Of a stretch of DNA of 64,000 bases, positions 20,127 through 30,999 are shown one piece after another. The DNA comes from Effrenium voratum. Taxonomy: Eukaryota; Sar; Dinophyceae; Suessiales; Symbiodiniaceae. The notes under the pieces were generated by a model. That model ran no database searches. It was not told the origin of the DNA and saw nothing but the letters and a program-made list of their open reading frames with translations. The position numbers were made by a program, and so were the translations under genes. Every line of letters begins with the position of its first letter. The first letter of the stretch is position 1. The stretch lies in the NCBI GenBank assembly GCA_963377175.1, contig CAUJNA010003828.1, positions 75,001 to 139,000 of the forward strand. The letters are read 5' to 3'.

Positions 20127-20176
20127 TAGGTCCTCCAGTAGAAAGGTTACAATTAGGGTACCCTTTTTCTGCAGAG
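20127..20176 (+). repeat. F1 element, copy 4 (truncated, inside the GA tract)
   Basis: TTAGGTCCTCCAGTAGAAAGG, then AATTAGGGTACCC and TTTTTCTGCAG; the right half is missing. It lies inside a (GA)n array, showing insertion into the microsatellite followed by partial loss. Confidence 0.8.
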
Positions 20177-20233
20177 AGGCGTGAACAGGAAGGAGACAGG
20201 GAGACAGAAAGAGACAGAGAAACAGAGACATAG

Positions 20234-20267
<34 letters not shown>

Positions 20268-20440
20268 GGAGAGAGAGAGAGAGAGAGAGAGATAGAGAGA
20301 GACAGTGAGAGGAATATTGAGGAGAGAGAGGCTTGGGGGGATGGGGAGGATGGGGAGCACAGGGAGGGATAGAGGACGACAGAACACACGAGGGAGAGAA
20401 GGGAGAGAGGAAGAAGGAGAAAAGGGAGAGGACAATGTCG
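20177..20440 (+). repeat. (GA)n and (GACA)n block, second half
   Basis: Continuation of the purine-rich array to the right of the F1 remnant, with GAGACAGA and GAGGATGGGGA variants. Confidence 0.85.
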
Positions 20441-20753
20441 GCTGAGCCGGAGGCTCTAAAGTTTTCGGTTTGCCGTTGGGGACCTTGACTAAGCTTAGAC
20501 CAAGGGAAAACCTGGTCACCATGAAACAAAACTGCCTCATCATGAAAGAAGAATGTATGTAATGATTTGCACTCCCTCAGACTAACAGACTAACATGGAA
20601 GTTTCCCTGATTGGCCTCTGTACATGGCACCAAGTCTTCCATTTCTCGGTGGGAGCTTCCATGGAATCGGCTTTTCCAGGGAGGGGGGGGGAGGCCAAAA
20701 CAAAAAAGGAGAGTGAGGAACAAACAACGACACGGCTCCGCCTCGTGCGCGTC

Positions 20754-20871
20754 TAGGTCCTCCAGTAGAGAGGTTAGAATAAGGGTATCCTTTTTTCTGT
20801 ACTCTATTTCAGTAGGAAAACCCTCCCCCCAAAAAAAGAAACGGTAAAAAAGGGCCAATCGCCGGGGGACC
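20754..20871 (+). repeat. F1 element, copy 5
   Basis: CTAGGTCCTCCAGTAGAGAGG to CGCCGGGGGACCG. On the minus strand it is read through in an open frame (IEYRKKDTLILTSLLEDL) that continues into flanking sequence. Confidence 0.85.
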
Positions 20872-20981
20872 GCCAGCGACCGCCGACCGCCAGCGGCCCC
20901 GGGTCTCCCGGCATTCGCGCCACCGCTTTGCGGCTCGCCGAGCTGGGCCTGGAGCTCATTTGGCAGTGGCTCAAAAAAAAT

Positions 20982-21101
20982 CTCAGTTGTTCAGTGACCC
21001 TGGAAAAAAGGGAACCCTTTTTTTGGAAGCGCTTGGACCCTTTTTAGTGGGGCAGCCACCAAAAACCAGGGAAAAAGAATTGGGGCCACTGAACAAGTGA
21101 G
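20982..21101 (+). repeat. F7 element, copy 1
   Basis: CTCAGTTGTTCAGTGACCCT at the left and GCCACTGAACAAGTGAG at the right. GT...AG lies inside the inverted repeat. Confidence 0.8.
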
Positions 21102-21112
21102 AAAATGTGCCC

Positions 21113-21196
21113 AACATGGCCTCGTGGTACATGGAAACAAAGACTAAGACCTGCGGTTTGCCCCCGGCTCTGAAAAATTTGAGCCACACCCATTTG
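21113..21196 (-). repeat. F8 element, inverted copy
   Basis: ATGGAAACAAAGACTAAGAC, CTGCGGTTTGCC and TTTGAGCCACACCCATTTG match F8 in reverse. Confidence 0.6.
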
Positions 21197-21775
21197 AGCG
21201 AACCACTCGTGAAGCTTCCGCTAGACCCAACAAATTCTTTGCAAACCGAACGAGCCGAATGGACACCCAAAAGGGCGGGATGTGCCCATTTTTTTTCCGG
21301 GCGCAGCACGAGGTACAGCAAGGTTGGTGACCTACAAACTTTCCTCGCACACATTGTTTGACAACTTGCCACTCCTCTGGCTCAGAGTTTGGAAATTGGC
21401 GCTCCCCAAAAGCGTGAACACCCAATTCTCAGGCCCCTGAGAAAAGGAAACCAATGTGGTCAAAACCAACCCGACCAAACCCATGGCCCCAAACCACGGT
21501 CAAACAGGACCAACAAGGGCCAAAGAAACACCTTCTTTCAAACTACTACTAAAACTAAAAATAAACATGATCAACACAAACAGGGCTCCCTATATTTCCC
21601 CTTGAAACATCACCCCCACCAAGGGACACTCACCTTTCACGGGCCAAAAAGGTGATGTTTAAAATCGCCAAAATGGGAAATATAGGGAGCCCTGAGGAAC
21701 CAGCGGCCAAAAAAGCCGAAGAAAAAGAGGATCATCGGGGCAGGGCAAAGCCTTGAAGCTTTGCCTCCTGAGACT

Positions 21776-21808
<33 letters not shown>
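21776..21808 (+). repeat. (CT)n microsatellite
   Basis: About 14 CT units adjoining the F7 copy to the right. Confidence 0.85.
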
Positions 21809-21811
<3 letters not shown>

Positions 21812-21822
21812 GCTTGAGCTGC

Positions 21823-21915
21823 CTGAAACAAAAAAGGGAACCCTTTTTGGGGAAGACCATTTTTAGTGGGGCAGCCTCCAAAAACAAGGGAAAAAGGGTA
21901 CCACTGAACAACTGA
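21823..21915 (+). repeat. F7 element, copy 2 (left end lost)
   Basis: AAAAAGGGAACCCTTTTTGG, AGTGGGGCAGCCTCC and ACCACTGAACAACTGAG; the left inverted repeat is missing next to the CT tract. Confidence 0.75.
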
Positions 21916-21929
21916 GGAAGAGACTGAGC

Positions 21930-22002
21930 TAATACTTCCAGTAGTGATAGATTACCTTCTTCCAACAAAGGAGCATAAAACTTCTTAGGCAAATGGAATT
22001 CT
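21930..22002 (+). repeat. F13 element, copy 4 (partial)
   Basis: TTCCAGTAGTGATAGATTACC to TTCTTAGGCAAATGGAA; it is followed closely by an F14 copy. Confidence 0.6.
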
Positions 22003-22042
22003 TTTCCGGGCTGTCTGATTCGGGATCCCTGCGCAAAGTGAA

Positions 22043-22147
22043 TTACCCTTCCACCAATTAGCATGGAACCTGACGTTTCGGGAATGGATCATGTTCCTTT
22101 TTAGGGACCCTCTGTCAGCTGCTATGTTAATTGGTGGGAGGGTAACT
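22043..22147 (+). repeat. F14 element, copy 1
   Basis: TTACCCTCCCACCAATTAGC at the left mirrors TTAATTGGTGGGAGGGTAA at the right, with ATGGAACCTGACGTTTCGGG inside. A second copy is at 53.36 kb and fragments lie near 16.74 and 38.65 kb. Confidence 0.75.
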
Positions 22148-22149
22148 TT

Positions 22150-24090
22150 TAGTGGGTTACATGAAAACCCGAACCGGACGGTGGGAACCACCAAGTTTTG
22201 CCAAACCCTCTGCTTTCCTTTGGAGTCTCCTTGTCAGCTGGTCAGCCTTTTCCAAGAATCCGAGATGCCCAGCTTTCCCAAACTCGGGGTTTCTGACATG
22301 TTCGTTCAAAGCTGTACCAAATTGTTTCCCTCCCTCCGTCCCTCCCTTTCTTCTCCGCAAGCCCAGGCCAACGGAAGAGTTGAGACAAGGGGAGAAGAGA
22401 ACATGAAACATCCAAAGCTTGCCAATTCTAGAGTCAACTGAAACTCCCAAACAACCAGACATACCTTCCAACCAACAAACATGGAAGTGCAAAAAGCCCC
22501 TTTGCAAGAGGAAAGTCGTCTTTCTACAGGGGTCTGTGCACTTCCAGTCGGGAGGATAGCAATACTAAATCAATGCGGGCCGGGGAGCCAGATTCTAGCT
22601 ATCCTCCAGGGGGCGGGGGCGGGGGGTATGAATCTAAGGTGGTCATTGCCCAGCTAGTAAACACGCATGGTTGCGAACCTCAGTTCCCATTAAGTCCAAA
22701 TTCTTGTCAAGGTAAGCAACTGACATCCTAAGAACCAGGTGCGCACAACTTTGCAAGGAAAAGCCGGCCAAACCCAGGCCTATGATGCAGAACCAAATAA
22801 ACCGTTTCCACCAGAACCAACAAACAGGGCTTGGGCAAGCTCATGGTTGCCATGGTTGCCAACCCCTTCAAACATCAGCACATATTCGAACCTTTGGTTT
22901 GTTTTGCCACGCCTTTTGGCTCCGACCGACAAAAACCGGAATCCGCGAGCACCGATTCGTTCGGCCTAGCACCGGGTGGCGCCCGTGGAAGAGGCGGCTT
23001 GTACCCGCAGGGCCTCAGGTCAGCGAACTGGACATCTTCGGAACCCTATTTTCGGGGCATTTTGCGTGGGCAAGTGTTAGGTTAGGAATTGACACATTTC
23101 TCTGGCGAAATGGACCATTTCCGCCATCCGGAATCCCGAAACCTTGGTGAGGAAGCTTGGACCTTCTAGGCCATTGGCCCCATGTGACTGCTTCGGGAAG
23201 CACTTGTCACTTGAGCTGCTCTCAGAGTCGCTTTTTTGGGGCGAACCCTCAGGAGCTTAAAACAAGAACCCATTGCGCAAATCGCAATGCTACGATCTAC
23301 CTTCACACTTTGCGATTTCCCATTTTGAGGATTACAAGGTGGGAAGTGTCGTTTCTCTCTCTTTCTCACTCCCGTTTTCAGGATGTATTGACAGGAAATG
23401 AGAAAGCGAGCTAACATGTCGAGGATTGTATGAGTTGCAAAACAAACGTGAGAGACAATAATGACTGGTATAGCTGATGAAGAAGTCATCCAAGGCCCTA
23501 GGCTGTTGTTTTCTATGTATTTAGTTGCAAACAAACAAGAAACGTGAGAGACAATAATGAAAGGTACAGCTCATGCAGAAGTCATCCAAATAATGTTAGC
23601 ATATAATTCCAGGCTCCAGGCTGTTGTATTTCGACATTATAATCATGTTTATCTCTCTCACTTCATTTTATTTATCTTCGTTATTTCTGTATTTCAATAT
23701 GCTAGAATTGTATGGGAGATGCAACAGAGATGACAAATAGAAGTGCGGTGAGAGAGACAGAGAAGACAATGCGAGTGAATGCAATGGGTTCTTTCCGGGC
23801 AGGCTGTGCATGGTCTCGCTACTTGGCGCTGTGGCGGTGTCAAGTTTCAGTGTTTAGACCACTTTCGAATGCCTCACTTCCTGGAGCCCTCAAAACGTCC
23901 AATTTTTAGTTCGCCCAAATGCCTGTCCCAAATTGTATTCTGACAGCTGGGTGCTAAATCCGGAGGGGGGGTCTGGAACAATTAATCCTTTTTCAAATAC
24001 CCTGTTGGTTTCCACTTGACGCACAAAACAAATACCCATCCTCTGTTGGTTTTCTGGGGATTAAACACATTGGCTATTTCGTAATTAGCC
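22150..24090. other. No confident gene; one weak plus-strand exon candidate near 22,930-23,080
   Basis: The GC-rich part at 22,930-23,080 reads PESASTDSFGLAPGGARGRG on the plus strand, or SELDIFGTLFSGHFAW in another plus frame. The segment 23,441-23,630 is a direct duplication of about 95 bp (ACGTGAGAGACAATAATGA and AGAAGTCATCCAA twice). No F1-F14 copies were recognised. Confidence 0.4.
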
Positions 24091-24094
24091 AATT

Positions 24095-24190
24095 GGGTGT
24101 GGCGCAAAATTAAAGACCTAGGGTTACGCATGTTTTAGTGTTCATTTCCATTTATCAAGATGCCACTCTACGTGTTTTTCTCAGCCACAG
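24095..24190 (+). repeat. F8 element with target-site duplication
   Basis: GGGTGTGGCGCAAAATT at the left, TTACGCATGTTTTAGTG inside and TCTCAGCCACAG at the right. Flanked by CCAATT at 24,089-24,094 and CCAACT at 24,191-24,196, a near-perfect 6-bp duplication. GT...AG bounds the element. Confidence 0.75.
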
Positions 24191-25130
24191 CCAACTGGCT
24201 CCAGAGGAACCATCGGGGTCACTGGCCAAAGCCAGCCTGTTTCAGAGCTTGGTCATGGTCACCCCGGCTCAAGATGGGATCCCGAAAAGTGAATCACTGC
24301 TGCTCGATTCGAGGCGCTGAACTGGGCGACGAATGGGCGCTGAACTGGGCTGCCCCCAGCTTTGCCGGAAGTGACCTGAACTTTGAGTGGCTTACATCGC
24401 TTACATGGCGACTACCACACCAACAAAAAACGCCCAAAAAGCGAAGGAATCAGATGGCTGGGAACCGCCAAGTCATGAGTACCATCGAAGCCAAAGAAAC
24501 TTCTCGCGCAAGAAAACAGCTGTGCTGGAGACAAACGCGCCGGGGATGTTGAGTTTTGGCCTCTCAGTCTGGCCTTGCGTTGAGTCGGGGAGTGACCGAA
24601 GCAGTGACCGAAGCAGTGGAAACGGCTGTCCTGAGTTTAGAAACCTCACATCGGGCTTGCGTAACGGGTTATGGCTAGAACTACTTGCCGGGACTTTGCC
24701 AGGTCAGGTCTCAAGTGTGCAAGCGACGTGGGACTGACTCGGTAAGGGAAAGAGGAAGATCCTGCATGATTCAGTGAGGAAGATCCTGACTCAGTGAGTG
24801 AGAAAGCATGATACATCAGTGCAACAGCGAGCAAAGCAGCGAGCAAGTGGAAAAAGAACTGAGGCAGTAAGTCAGAAAGATTGCTAGTGGCAGTAGCACA
24901 TCAGAGACTAGGTGAGAAAGCCGGCTAGCAATCTCAGTCAACTCAGTACTATCGGAAGCCAGCAACCACGCTCACTCAGCCAGGCAGCCAACCAGCAGGC
25001 TCTATGAAAAACAAAGGCACACAAATGCGTCTCCACGTTCAACAGCGGCGCTGATGCAATGCTTGCACCTTTTTCAGGGCAGAGAAGCTTGAAAACCGGA
25101 AGCAAGCTCAAAGCTGCCCACATAGCCCGT

Positions 25131-25385
25131 TTACCCAACCCCTCGTGCCCGTGCTAGTTCACTGCAAAGCGCTGACTGTTGAGCGCCAGCCGAAGCCATC
25201 TGCCCCTGTGTTGCGGTCGCCGCACGTATCACCGCAGAACGTACGATACCTCTTGTTGCCTCGCAGCGACTGAGTTCAATGATGGAGGCATTTCCGCATG
25301 CGAGAGCATGAAGGTCTTGGCATCGCGGCACGCATGTCGTGCAAATGAGAAGCGCAAGCTCTATCCTTTTTGGCCGAGGCCTTGA
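25131..25385 (-). CDS. Exon candidate, unknown protein
   Basis: Minus frame with even, protein-like composition: RIELALLICTTCVPRCQDLH, then ACGNASIIELSRCEATRGIV, then AATATQGQMASAGAQQSALC, ending at TAG near 25,131. No family was recognised. The neighbouring block at 25,390-25,600 is open and plausible on both strands (plus FPMWHKAEGPFRGDKLTHN; minus VPHGKGQEFCLTQPSTKHGK). Confidence 0.4.
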   Translation of the reverse strand, partial: SRPRPKRIELALLICTTCVPRCQDLHALACGNASIIELSRCEATRGIVRSAVIRAATATQGQMASAGAQQSALCSELARARGVG

Positions 25386-25676
25386 GCAACCGACATCCAA
25401 ACAGCCATCTTTTTTGTTTCTCCCTTGTCGCAGATGCGTGTTTTACCATGTTTTGTGGAGGGCTGAGTGAGGCAAAACTCTTGGCCTTTCCCATGTGGCA
25501 CAAAGCAGAGGGTCCATTTCGAGGTGACAAACTTACCCACAACTGCACCAGAAATTCTTCTCCACGTCTTCGGATTTGGATCCCGACTCCTCACGCCGGT
25601 TGCTCCTGGCGCGTTGGTGTGCTGTGTTGAAATGGGGAGACTTAAAGGCGACTTCAGCACACTCTGAATGTTGCAA

Positions 25677-26033
25677 TTACACTGGGGCAACCTCAACTTG
25701 GCTAAACATAATGAGTTTCTTGCAGCAAAAGAAGGACGGACATGCTGGACAAATGCAGGTTTCTGCGATCGCAGGTTTGAGACCAACACACAGGCCCGAA
25801 AGCCTTTGGCACCAACATTCTGAACTCAAGAAGGCTACCCTCTCACGCTCGGCTAGCGCCGGATTTGTTTGCGTCAAAAACTGCAATGTCATCTGTTCGT
25901 GGCATGGCGGACGGGGCGGACGGGGTTGGGGCGAATTCGCTCGACTGAAGTTGAGAACGTTCAGCATTTTGCATTCTTTCAGCTTCCCTTCAGCTGGTGG
26001 TTTGGATTGGTTTGGAGAAGGGATGGTTTCCAC
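25677..26033 (-). CDS. 118-codon open frame, unknown
   Basis: Starts with ATG and reads PSPNQSKPPAEGKLKECKML, then FLTQTNPALAERERVAFLSS, then Cys-rich ETCICPACPSFFCCKK (two CxxC-like pairs). The plus strand is also open. Weakly supported as an exon of the same minus-strand unit as the 25.3 kb block. Confidence 0.3.
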   Translation of the reverse strand: METIPSPNQSKPPAEGKLKECKMLNVLNFSRANSPQPRPPRPPCHEQMTLQFLTQTNPALAERERVAFLSSECWCQRLSGLCVGLKPAIAETCICPACPSFFCCKKLIMFSQVEVAPV

Positions 26034-26283
26034 ATACTGTCTACAAGAAGGTCAAGTCCCACCAGCCCCGAACCCTAAACCATGAAACCCCTAGCCCCAA
26101 AACCCTAAACCCACCAATTCAAACCACCTAAAAGGTCACCTGATTCTCGCTTGCCCAAACCAGCGAAACCAAAAGCTTAAAAAAGTTCGATTCGCCGAGG
26201 GGCGAGGTATTTCTGGGTGTGGCTCTATTTGCTAGGGCTCCATTTTTGGACCGATCCCTATTTTTGAGCCACCCCGATGTCCA

Positions 26284-26395
26284 GTGGTCATGGAAAAAAA
26301 GCCCCCCTTTTTGGTTGGTTGAGTTTCAATTGGAACCCTTACCTAACAAGAGTTGAAGAACAAAAAACGGGCACCACTGGGCAACTGGGATATGA
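26284..26395 (+). repeat. Diverged F7-related element
   Basis: CAGTGGTCATGGAAAAAAAGCC to CGGGCACCACTGGGCAACTGGG; the arrangement resembles F7 but both ends are altered. Confidence 0.4.
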
Positions 26396-26400
26396 AGGTC

Positions 26401-26535
26401 TCACTGGCTGAGTGGATGGCCCAAAAAAGGCCAAACTTTATATTTACCAAACAAATTCCAAAAAAGTTTCAAGTTCAAAGTTCATGAAAAAAGGTCTTCC
26501 CAAAAAGTTTCAAGTTCATGAACTCAGGAAGTGAG
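26401..26535 (+). repeat. F9 element, copy with internal duplication
   Basis: TCTCACTGGCTGAGTGGATGG to CATGAACTCAGGAAGTGAG. AAAAAGTTTCAAGTTCA occurs twice inside, which makes this copy about 35 bp longer than the others. Confidence 0.7.
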
Positions 26536-26728
26536 AGGTGTTGCATCCCTAAGCTCAGGCCTGGTCGAGGCCCGTGAGGACACCGAGGGTCGCGACATGG
26601 ACTGCACCGACTGCACCGACTGCACCTCTGGCTCCGGTTCCTGTTGCAGCGCTGGCGCCTGGCAGACATTCGGCCAAGGGAGAGGATTGCTTGGTGCAGA
26701 AAACGCGGTGTTTCTGGACTCCAGTTCC
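26536..26728 (+). CDS. Exon candidate between F9 and F5
   Basis: GC-rich block fitted exactly between two repeats. Plus frame: LSSGLVEAREDTEGRDMDCT then a Cys-rich DCTDCTSGSGSCCSAG and AENAVFLDSSS. Minus frame is rich in A, G and V. The plus reading seems the better protein, but strand is not settled. It includes a CTGCACCGA triplication. Confidence 0.3.
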
Positions 26729-26868
26729 TCTAGGGGTTGATTCCTTGTCCATTCTGTCCAACCATCCTTCCTTTCAAAAACCGATCGCTATTTTCCCTGG
26801 GCTTCCGGAGGTTTTCTAGAAAGATTCGGATTTGTGGGTTCAGAGTGGAAATGGAAAAGGTAGCCCTG
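26729..26868 (+). repeat. F5 element, copy 2
   Basis: CTAGGGGTTGATTCCTTGTCC at the left, ACCGATCGCTATTTTCCC and TTTTCTAGAAAGATTCGGAT inside, AATGGAAAAGGTAGCCCT at the right. Confidence 0.8.
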
Positions 26869-26972
26869 TTCCAGTTTCTCTGGGCGGGCCCCTTGTTTTG
26901 GGAACTGGCCTTTCTTTCCTGACTCTGGACCTGTGGGTTGTGCTCCCCCAAAAAAACAAATGAGGAGAGGAT

Positions 26973-27088
26973 CTTGGTTGACGTTGGAAGGGGAGCACAA
27001 ACTCTCAATTTTTAGCTGTTAAGTGGGGATTTCAACCACTAAACCACAAAAAGCAAAGATGTAAAATGTTTCCAAACAACAACCATGG
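26973..27088 (+). repeat. F3 element, copy 3
   Basis: CTTGGTTGACGTTGGAAGG to CCAAACAACAACCATGG; full length. Confidence 0.8.
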
Positions 27089-27334
27089 GATGGTGGGACC
27101 TTGTACCCCTTGCGATCTTTCGGAAAAGATGGGAACACGGAAGACGCGATCCCCCTTACTGCATATGAACATGTCTTTTTACACTGGAATGTTTCTGTGC
27201 TTGAGAGCGCAACTATGCAGGCTGCCACGGAAGCACGAAGAAGGATGCGGTTATCGAAGCGCGGCCAAGTGCCCTCCCTTTTGCCGGCCACTGCATGACA
27301 TGCTCTGGAGCGTGCAAATGGGCTGTTTGCACCT

Positions 27335-27678
27335 CTAGCCAAAATCCCGCGTGAGGAAAGGCGGTTTGGCAGCCTGAACACTTGATTTGCAAGTGCCAAC
27401 AGACAACCGTGAAGCTGTCACGCCGACGCCGGTCCGGCTCTGAGGGCGTATCTTAACGCCCCAGATGCTGATTGCAATTGAAACACGAATCCTTTGAAAA
27501 GCCGCCAAATTCGCTGCAAGGGAGCTGACAGGACCCCCATGGTGTAGCATGCCTTCGGCTGAGGGCCGCAGGATGCGAAACGCGAAGCTTTCTTCGCACG
27601 GACTAACTGACAGGCGCTTCGCGCTCTGGCCCCGCTCGTCACGGCGTGTGGAGCTATACCGGGGTGGCCATAGCTGAC
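27335..27678 (-). CDS. Exon candidate, unknown protein
   Basis: Open minus frame beginning at the edge of the F12 element: RDERGQSAKRLSVSPCEESF, then RILRPSAEGMLHHGGPVSSL, then SIWGVKIRPQSRTGVGV, ending near 27,335. A second minus frame (27,100-27,399: NRILLRASVAACIVALSSTE) continues the coding-like signal and may be the next exon. No family was recognised. Confidence 0.4.
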
Positions 27679-27783
27679 CATAGGTGTCCTTTTGAAAGGG
27701 ATGGCGTTGGGAAATGATCAGAACCAACTGTAACCAGTGCCATCTAACTCCGACCAAACTCACCTAAGGACACCTATGGCATA
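27679..27783 (+). repeat. F12 element, copy 1
   Basis: CATAGGTGTCCTTTTGAAAGG at the left and CTAAGGACACCTATGG at the right. Two further copies are at 35.93 and 62.16 kb. Confidence 0.75.
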
Positions 27784-28105
27784 GGAAACACGGCCAAGCA
27801 CAAGTGAGCTGCACTGCAAAGAAGTCAATATTCAATCCACTGGATTCTGGAAATGAAGGGTGTCAAAATACAGAGAACCCAAAAGATGGTGGTTTGTTTT
27901 TGGTTTCCCTCTATAAACAATTTGAACATGCACACCAACACCGGTCTGCACAGCTGGTCAGCAGTTATGCAGATTGGTTTGAAGAATCGGGCAAGGAGAG
28001 TCTTTCAAGACTCTTTGCATTGCAGCGATGGTAATCCTTTCTAGACAACGCTCCAGTAGTGCTAAAAGCCCCCAACGGCCATTACGTGAGTACTAAAAAG
28101 CCTCG

Positions 28106-28498
28106 TTGCTGTCTCCAGCCCCTTCACGTCGTGCAAGGATCGTTTTTAGAAGGGGCCTGAGCTGCAACGGAGGTCTGTCACTTCAGCCAGTTTTGCAGGT
28201 CTCAAGTGAAGGCAATGCGCAAGTAGGCAAACTGAACTGCGACAGGGAGTGCTTGCGACCTCAATCTTCGCAAGACATCCATCTCATGCTGATCACTTGC
28301 TGGATCTGCAGAGGGCTGCTTGACCCAGTGATCCGGATCCCCTCTAAAATGGGTCAGCCCCCTAATCTACCATCTTTGACGCCAAATGACATAAAATCGT
28401 TGGTTTCTCTTAGGCGGCTTGTAGAAATACTTGGCGACCGTCACGATTGGGGGACCACTTGTCGTTCTGTCCAAGACATGGGCATTTGTGTGATTTAG
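28106..28498 (+). CDS. 130-codon open frame, unknown
   Basis: Plus frame that becomes protein-like toward its end: NLPSLTPNDIKSLVSLRRLV, then EILGDRHDWGTTCRSVQDMG and a TAG stop. No family and no clear splice sites were recognised. Confidence 0.3.
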   Translation: MLSPAPSRRARIVFRRGLSCNGGLSLQPVLQVSSEGNAQVGKLNCDRECLRPQSSQDIHLMLITCWICRGLLDPVIRIPSKMGQPPNLPSLTPNDIKSLVSLRRLVEILGDRHDWGTTCRSVQDMGICVI

Positions 28499-28499
28499 A

Positions 28500-29055
28500 G
28501 ATGATGGGCACCGTTGTCACTGCTATGCTAATCTGCACGGGCGATTATGTTTGTGTTCAAAAAGCTCCCAACAGAAACACAAATAACAGTTTTGGGGATT
28601 TGCAACCGTTTTGAGGGATTCTTGCGGATTGTTGCAGCGAAATCAGGCGAGGAACCCACAACAGGCACGGGCACAAAACCTAGGCGACCTGCAGTTCCGT
28701 TTCTCTAGCTCCCGAATATCCATCGGTTGCACATACATGCAATAAGTGGTGTTTCTCGCTTCAGAGAACATGTCGACAGTCAAAAGCAACGACGACGAAC
28801 ACCACGTGATTTTATCATTTTGGGGTGTCGACCCCATTCAGCAAAAAAAAGTGCGAGCGAGGCGCTCGCTAAGAGAGTCGCACCTGTAAAGGCCATACCC
28901 TCCATTTGTTGGGATAATAAAATTCCAGAGTGCTCATTACACATATGTATCGTATGCCACCACACAGATACACATATAGTATTGTATGCCACGAGTGGAC
29001 TTTGTCGATGGAGCAGTTCTGCAAGTGAATCGCAGCTAAGTCAAACAGGAAACCT
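28500..29055. other. No gene recognised
   Basis: AT-richer DNA with a local duplication ATCGTATGCCACCACACAGA / ATTGTATGCCACGAG near 28,945-28,995. No recognised repeat family. Confidence 0.4.
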
Positions 29056-29670
29056 TTGCATCTCTTACCTCTCGCTCCCTCTCTCTCTTTCTCTCTCTCC
29101 ATCCTCCCTGTGACGTCTCTCACGTGCTTTGCTCATGGTCAGCCTCCCGGGCTGCTGGGATGTTTGCCACGGGTGCTTTCTTCCCGAATTCGAGGAGGGT
29201 GCTGGTTGTGTAAAGTGTTTGTTCATTCATGGGGGAATCACAGTCTTGGCATGTCTTTCTGCCCCAAAAGCGTCTCTCGCAAAATAGTGGTCCCCGAATA
29301 TGCTTGGGTTTCCCTTTGCATACCAACATTTCCAACCAAATGCATTTTGGCACACCCCCAGCTTGTGCATCCGTGCTACTGTCAGGATCTGGGCAGTTCA
29401 AGTTCCAAAGGTCCGTCACGCCCACGGTTTCAGCCGGGTGTGACTGGCAATGCAAGCCTCGGACACGGTAAGGGCACTAACCCCAGTTCCTTGGATTACA
29501 ATGGTTATAAACTTACTGCTTGGGCTGAACATCCAAGTACGTGTGGGACATCAGCCAAGCACAAGCACAGCACATGTACACAACATGCATTAAATTGCAA
29601 GATGCTGCAACAATGGCAATCTTTGGCAAACATAACATTCAGCGACGAAACTCTGTTCAACACAATCTGA
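29056..29670 (+). CDS. 204-codon open frame, unknown
   Basis: Starts inside a CT-rich tract, giving a hydrophobic beginning (SLSFSLSILPVTSLTCFAHG), then a mixed sequence ending CKMLQQWQSLANITFSDETL and a TGA stop at 29,668. Length and the non-repetitive second half argue for coding; the first 20 codons are low complexity. No family was recognised. Confidence 0.3.
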   Translation: MHLLPLAPSLSFSLSILPVTSLTCFAHGQPPGLLGCLPRVLSSRIRGGCWLCKVFVHSWGNHSLGMSFCPKSVSRKIVVPEYAWVSLCIPTFPTKCILAHPQLVHPCYCQDLGSSSSKGPSRPRFQPGVTGNASLGHGKGTNPSSLDYNGYKLTAWAEHPSTCGTSAKHKHSTCTQHALNCKMLQQWQSLANITFSDETLFNTI

Positions 29671-29999
29671 ACTCAACGTCTCTTGTTTGATCACCATCGC
29701 ATCAACTCTGTTTCCAGTGTTCAAACGAAATCGTTTTAAGCACATCTGCATCCAACTCTTCTCCGAACACCCATTCTTTCCGTGTCAGGGCTCAAGCAGT
29801 TCTTCTAAGAGGCTTTGACACCCAGATCCCAGCTGATATGCACAACCGACAAGCCAAAAATCCACGTGAACTCGCAACAAAGAAGCACTCTAGAAAAGAT
29901 AGCCCAACAAAAACATGAGGCTGTAGTCCGCTTTGGTTTGGACCATGCAGAAACCCTAAAATTTTGGGACCTGGGCCGAGCAAATCGTTTCCCCCGTCG

Positions 30000-30125
30000 T
30001 CTTCGGCCGAGGAGCTGAGTTTCTCTCCGCCGCTGCGAAACTGGGCGCGTCGAGCTTGCAAGCTGTCACTGTCCGTCCTGGCGAGAGGTCACGAGGTCCC
30101 CGCAGCCGCGGGGCCTCCGTGGAAT
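30000..30125. CDS. Exon candidate, strand uncertain
   Basis: GC-rich island. Plus: SSAEELSFSPPLRNWARRAC then KLSLSVLARGHEVPAAAG. Minus: LQARRAQFRSGGEKLSSSAE. It stands out in GC content from both flanks, as exons do in this window. Confidence 0.3.
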
Positions 30126-30639
30126 TGAACGAACTCCTGCTTAATGAGAAAGAAACCCCATGAGAGAAACCACCTTTGCCAGGGTCAGAAACTTCTTTTT
30201 CAATTTTCTTATTTTAAACCTCGCGTTCTTTTACCAGTGGTGCTTGAAACCGCGGGACAAGGAGGGAACAGCGCCAAGGGGAAAAAGAGCATGGGGCAGT
30301 ATTGGATCCTCACATCCAGCTGTGTCAATCAGCAGGAACTCTTCCAACTTGCAACAATGCAGAAATGCAGTAGCCATCCGTCTTGACTGACAATAATATG
30401 CCAGTGATTGTACTGTCAATATATGTTGTACAGGTTCACCGTCGTATTTTCAGAGTTGGAATCCCCAGCTATTTTAACATGTTTAAACCAGTTGTTTGAA
30501 CATCCTTATCTATGTTTCCCTTTGAAGGGAGCCATGGTGCATTTGTTTAAACCTTTTCTTCTTTGCTCAACCCTGGCTTTTGGTACCATCACTTCCTCCG
30601 CAACACACTCCCTTGCATGTGCCGCTGGTTGTCAGTCAC

Positions 30640-30835
30640 CATTCTCCCACTCTGGGTCAACCCCGCCTGGGTTCTTCCACCGTCTTGGCGGGACGCGCGT
30701 CTTCCAGGAGGTTCGGCAACGACGCCATCGCCCAGGTGCGGCGAGTTCGCGAGCCAAGCTGAGCCAAGGCGAGCTGCGCATGTCGCTGGCAGTCGAAGCA
30801 ACTCGGTGCAGCTCGCGGAGCAAATCGCAAACTTG
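30640..30835. CDS. Exon candidate, strand uncertain
   Basis: GC-rich block with three open frames; the best are minus LLRELHRVASTASDMRSSPW and plus AEPRRAAHVAGSRSNSVQLA. It is followed immediately by the TTTTGTCGGA array. Confidence 0.25.
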
Positions 30836-30847
30836 TTGTTTTCTTGG

Positions 30848-30910
30848 TTTTTGTCGGATTTTGTCGGTTTTGTCGGATTTTGTCAGATTTTGTCGGATTT
30901 TGTCAGTATC
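30848..30910 (+). repeat. TTTTGTCGGA minisatellite
   Basis: Five to six units of TTTTGTCGGA / TTTTGTCAGA, period 10 (one unit of 9). Confidence 0.85.
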
Positions 30911-30999
30911 CGGGTCCGGCAGTGGAAAAGGAGTCCGACTCCAAACACAGATGGGCTCAAGGGCTCAAGGTGATCTCCTTGTGATCTCCTAAACGCTCA

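Noticed and set aside
19779..20543. Long S/L-rich frame (254 codons) on the minus strand
   Set aside because: It is the translation of (GA)n and (GACA)n tracts and the F1 remnant; no non-repetitive coding stretch.
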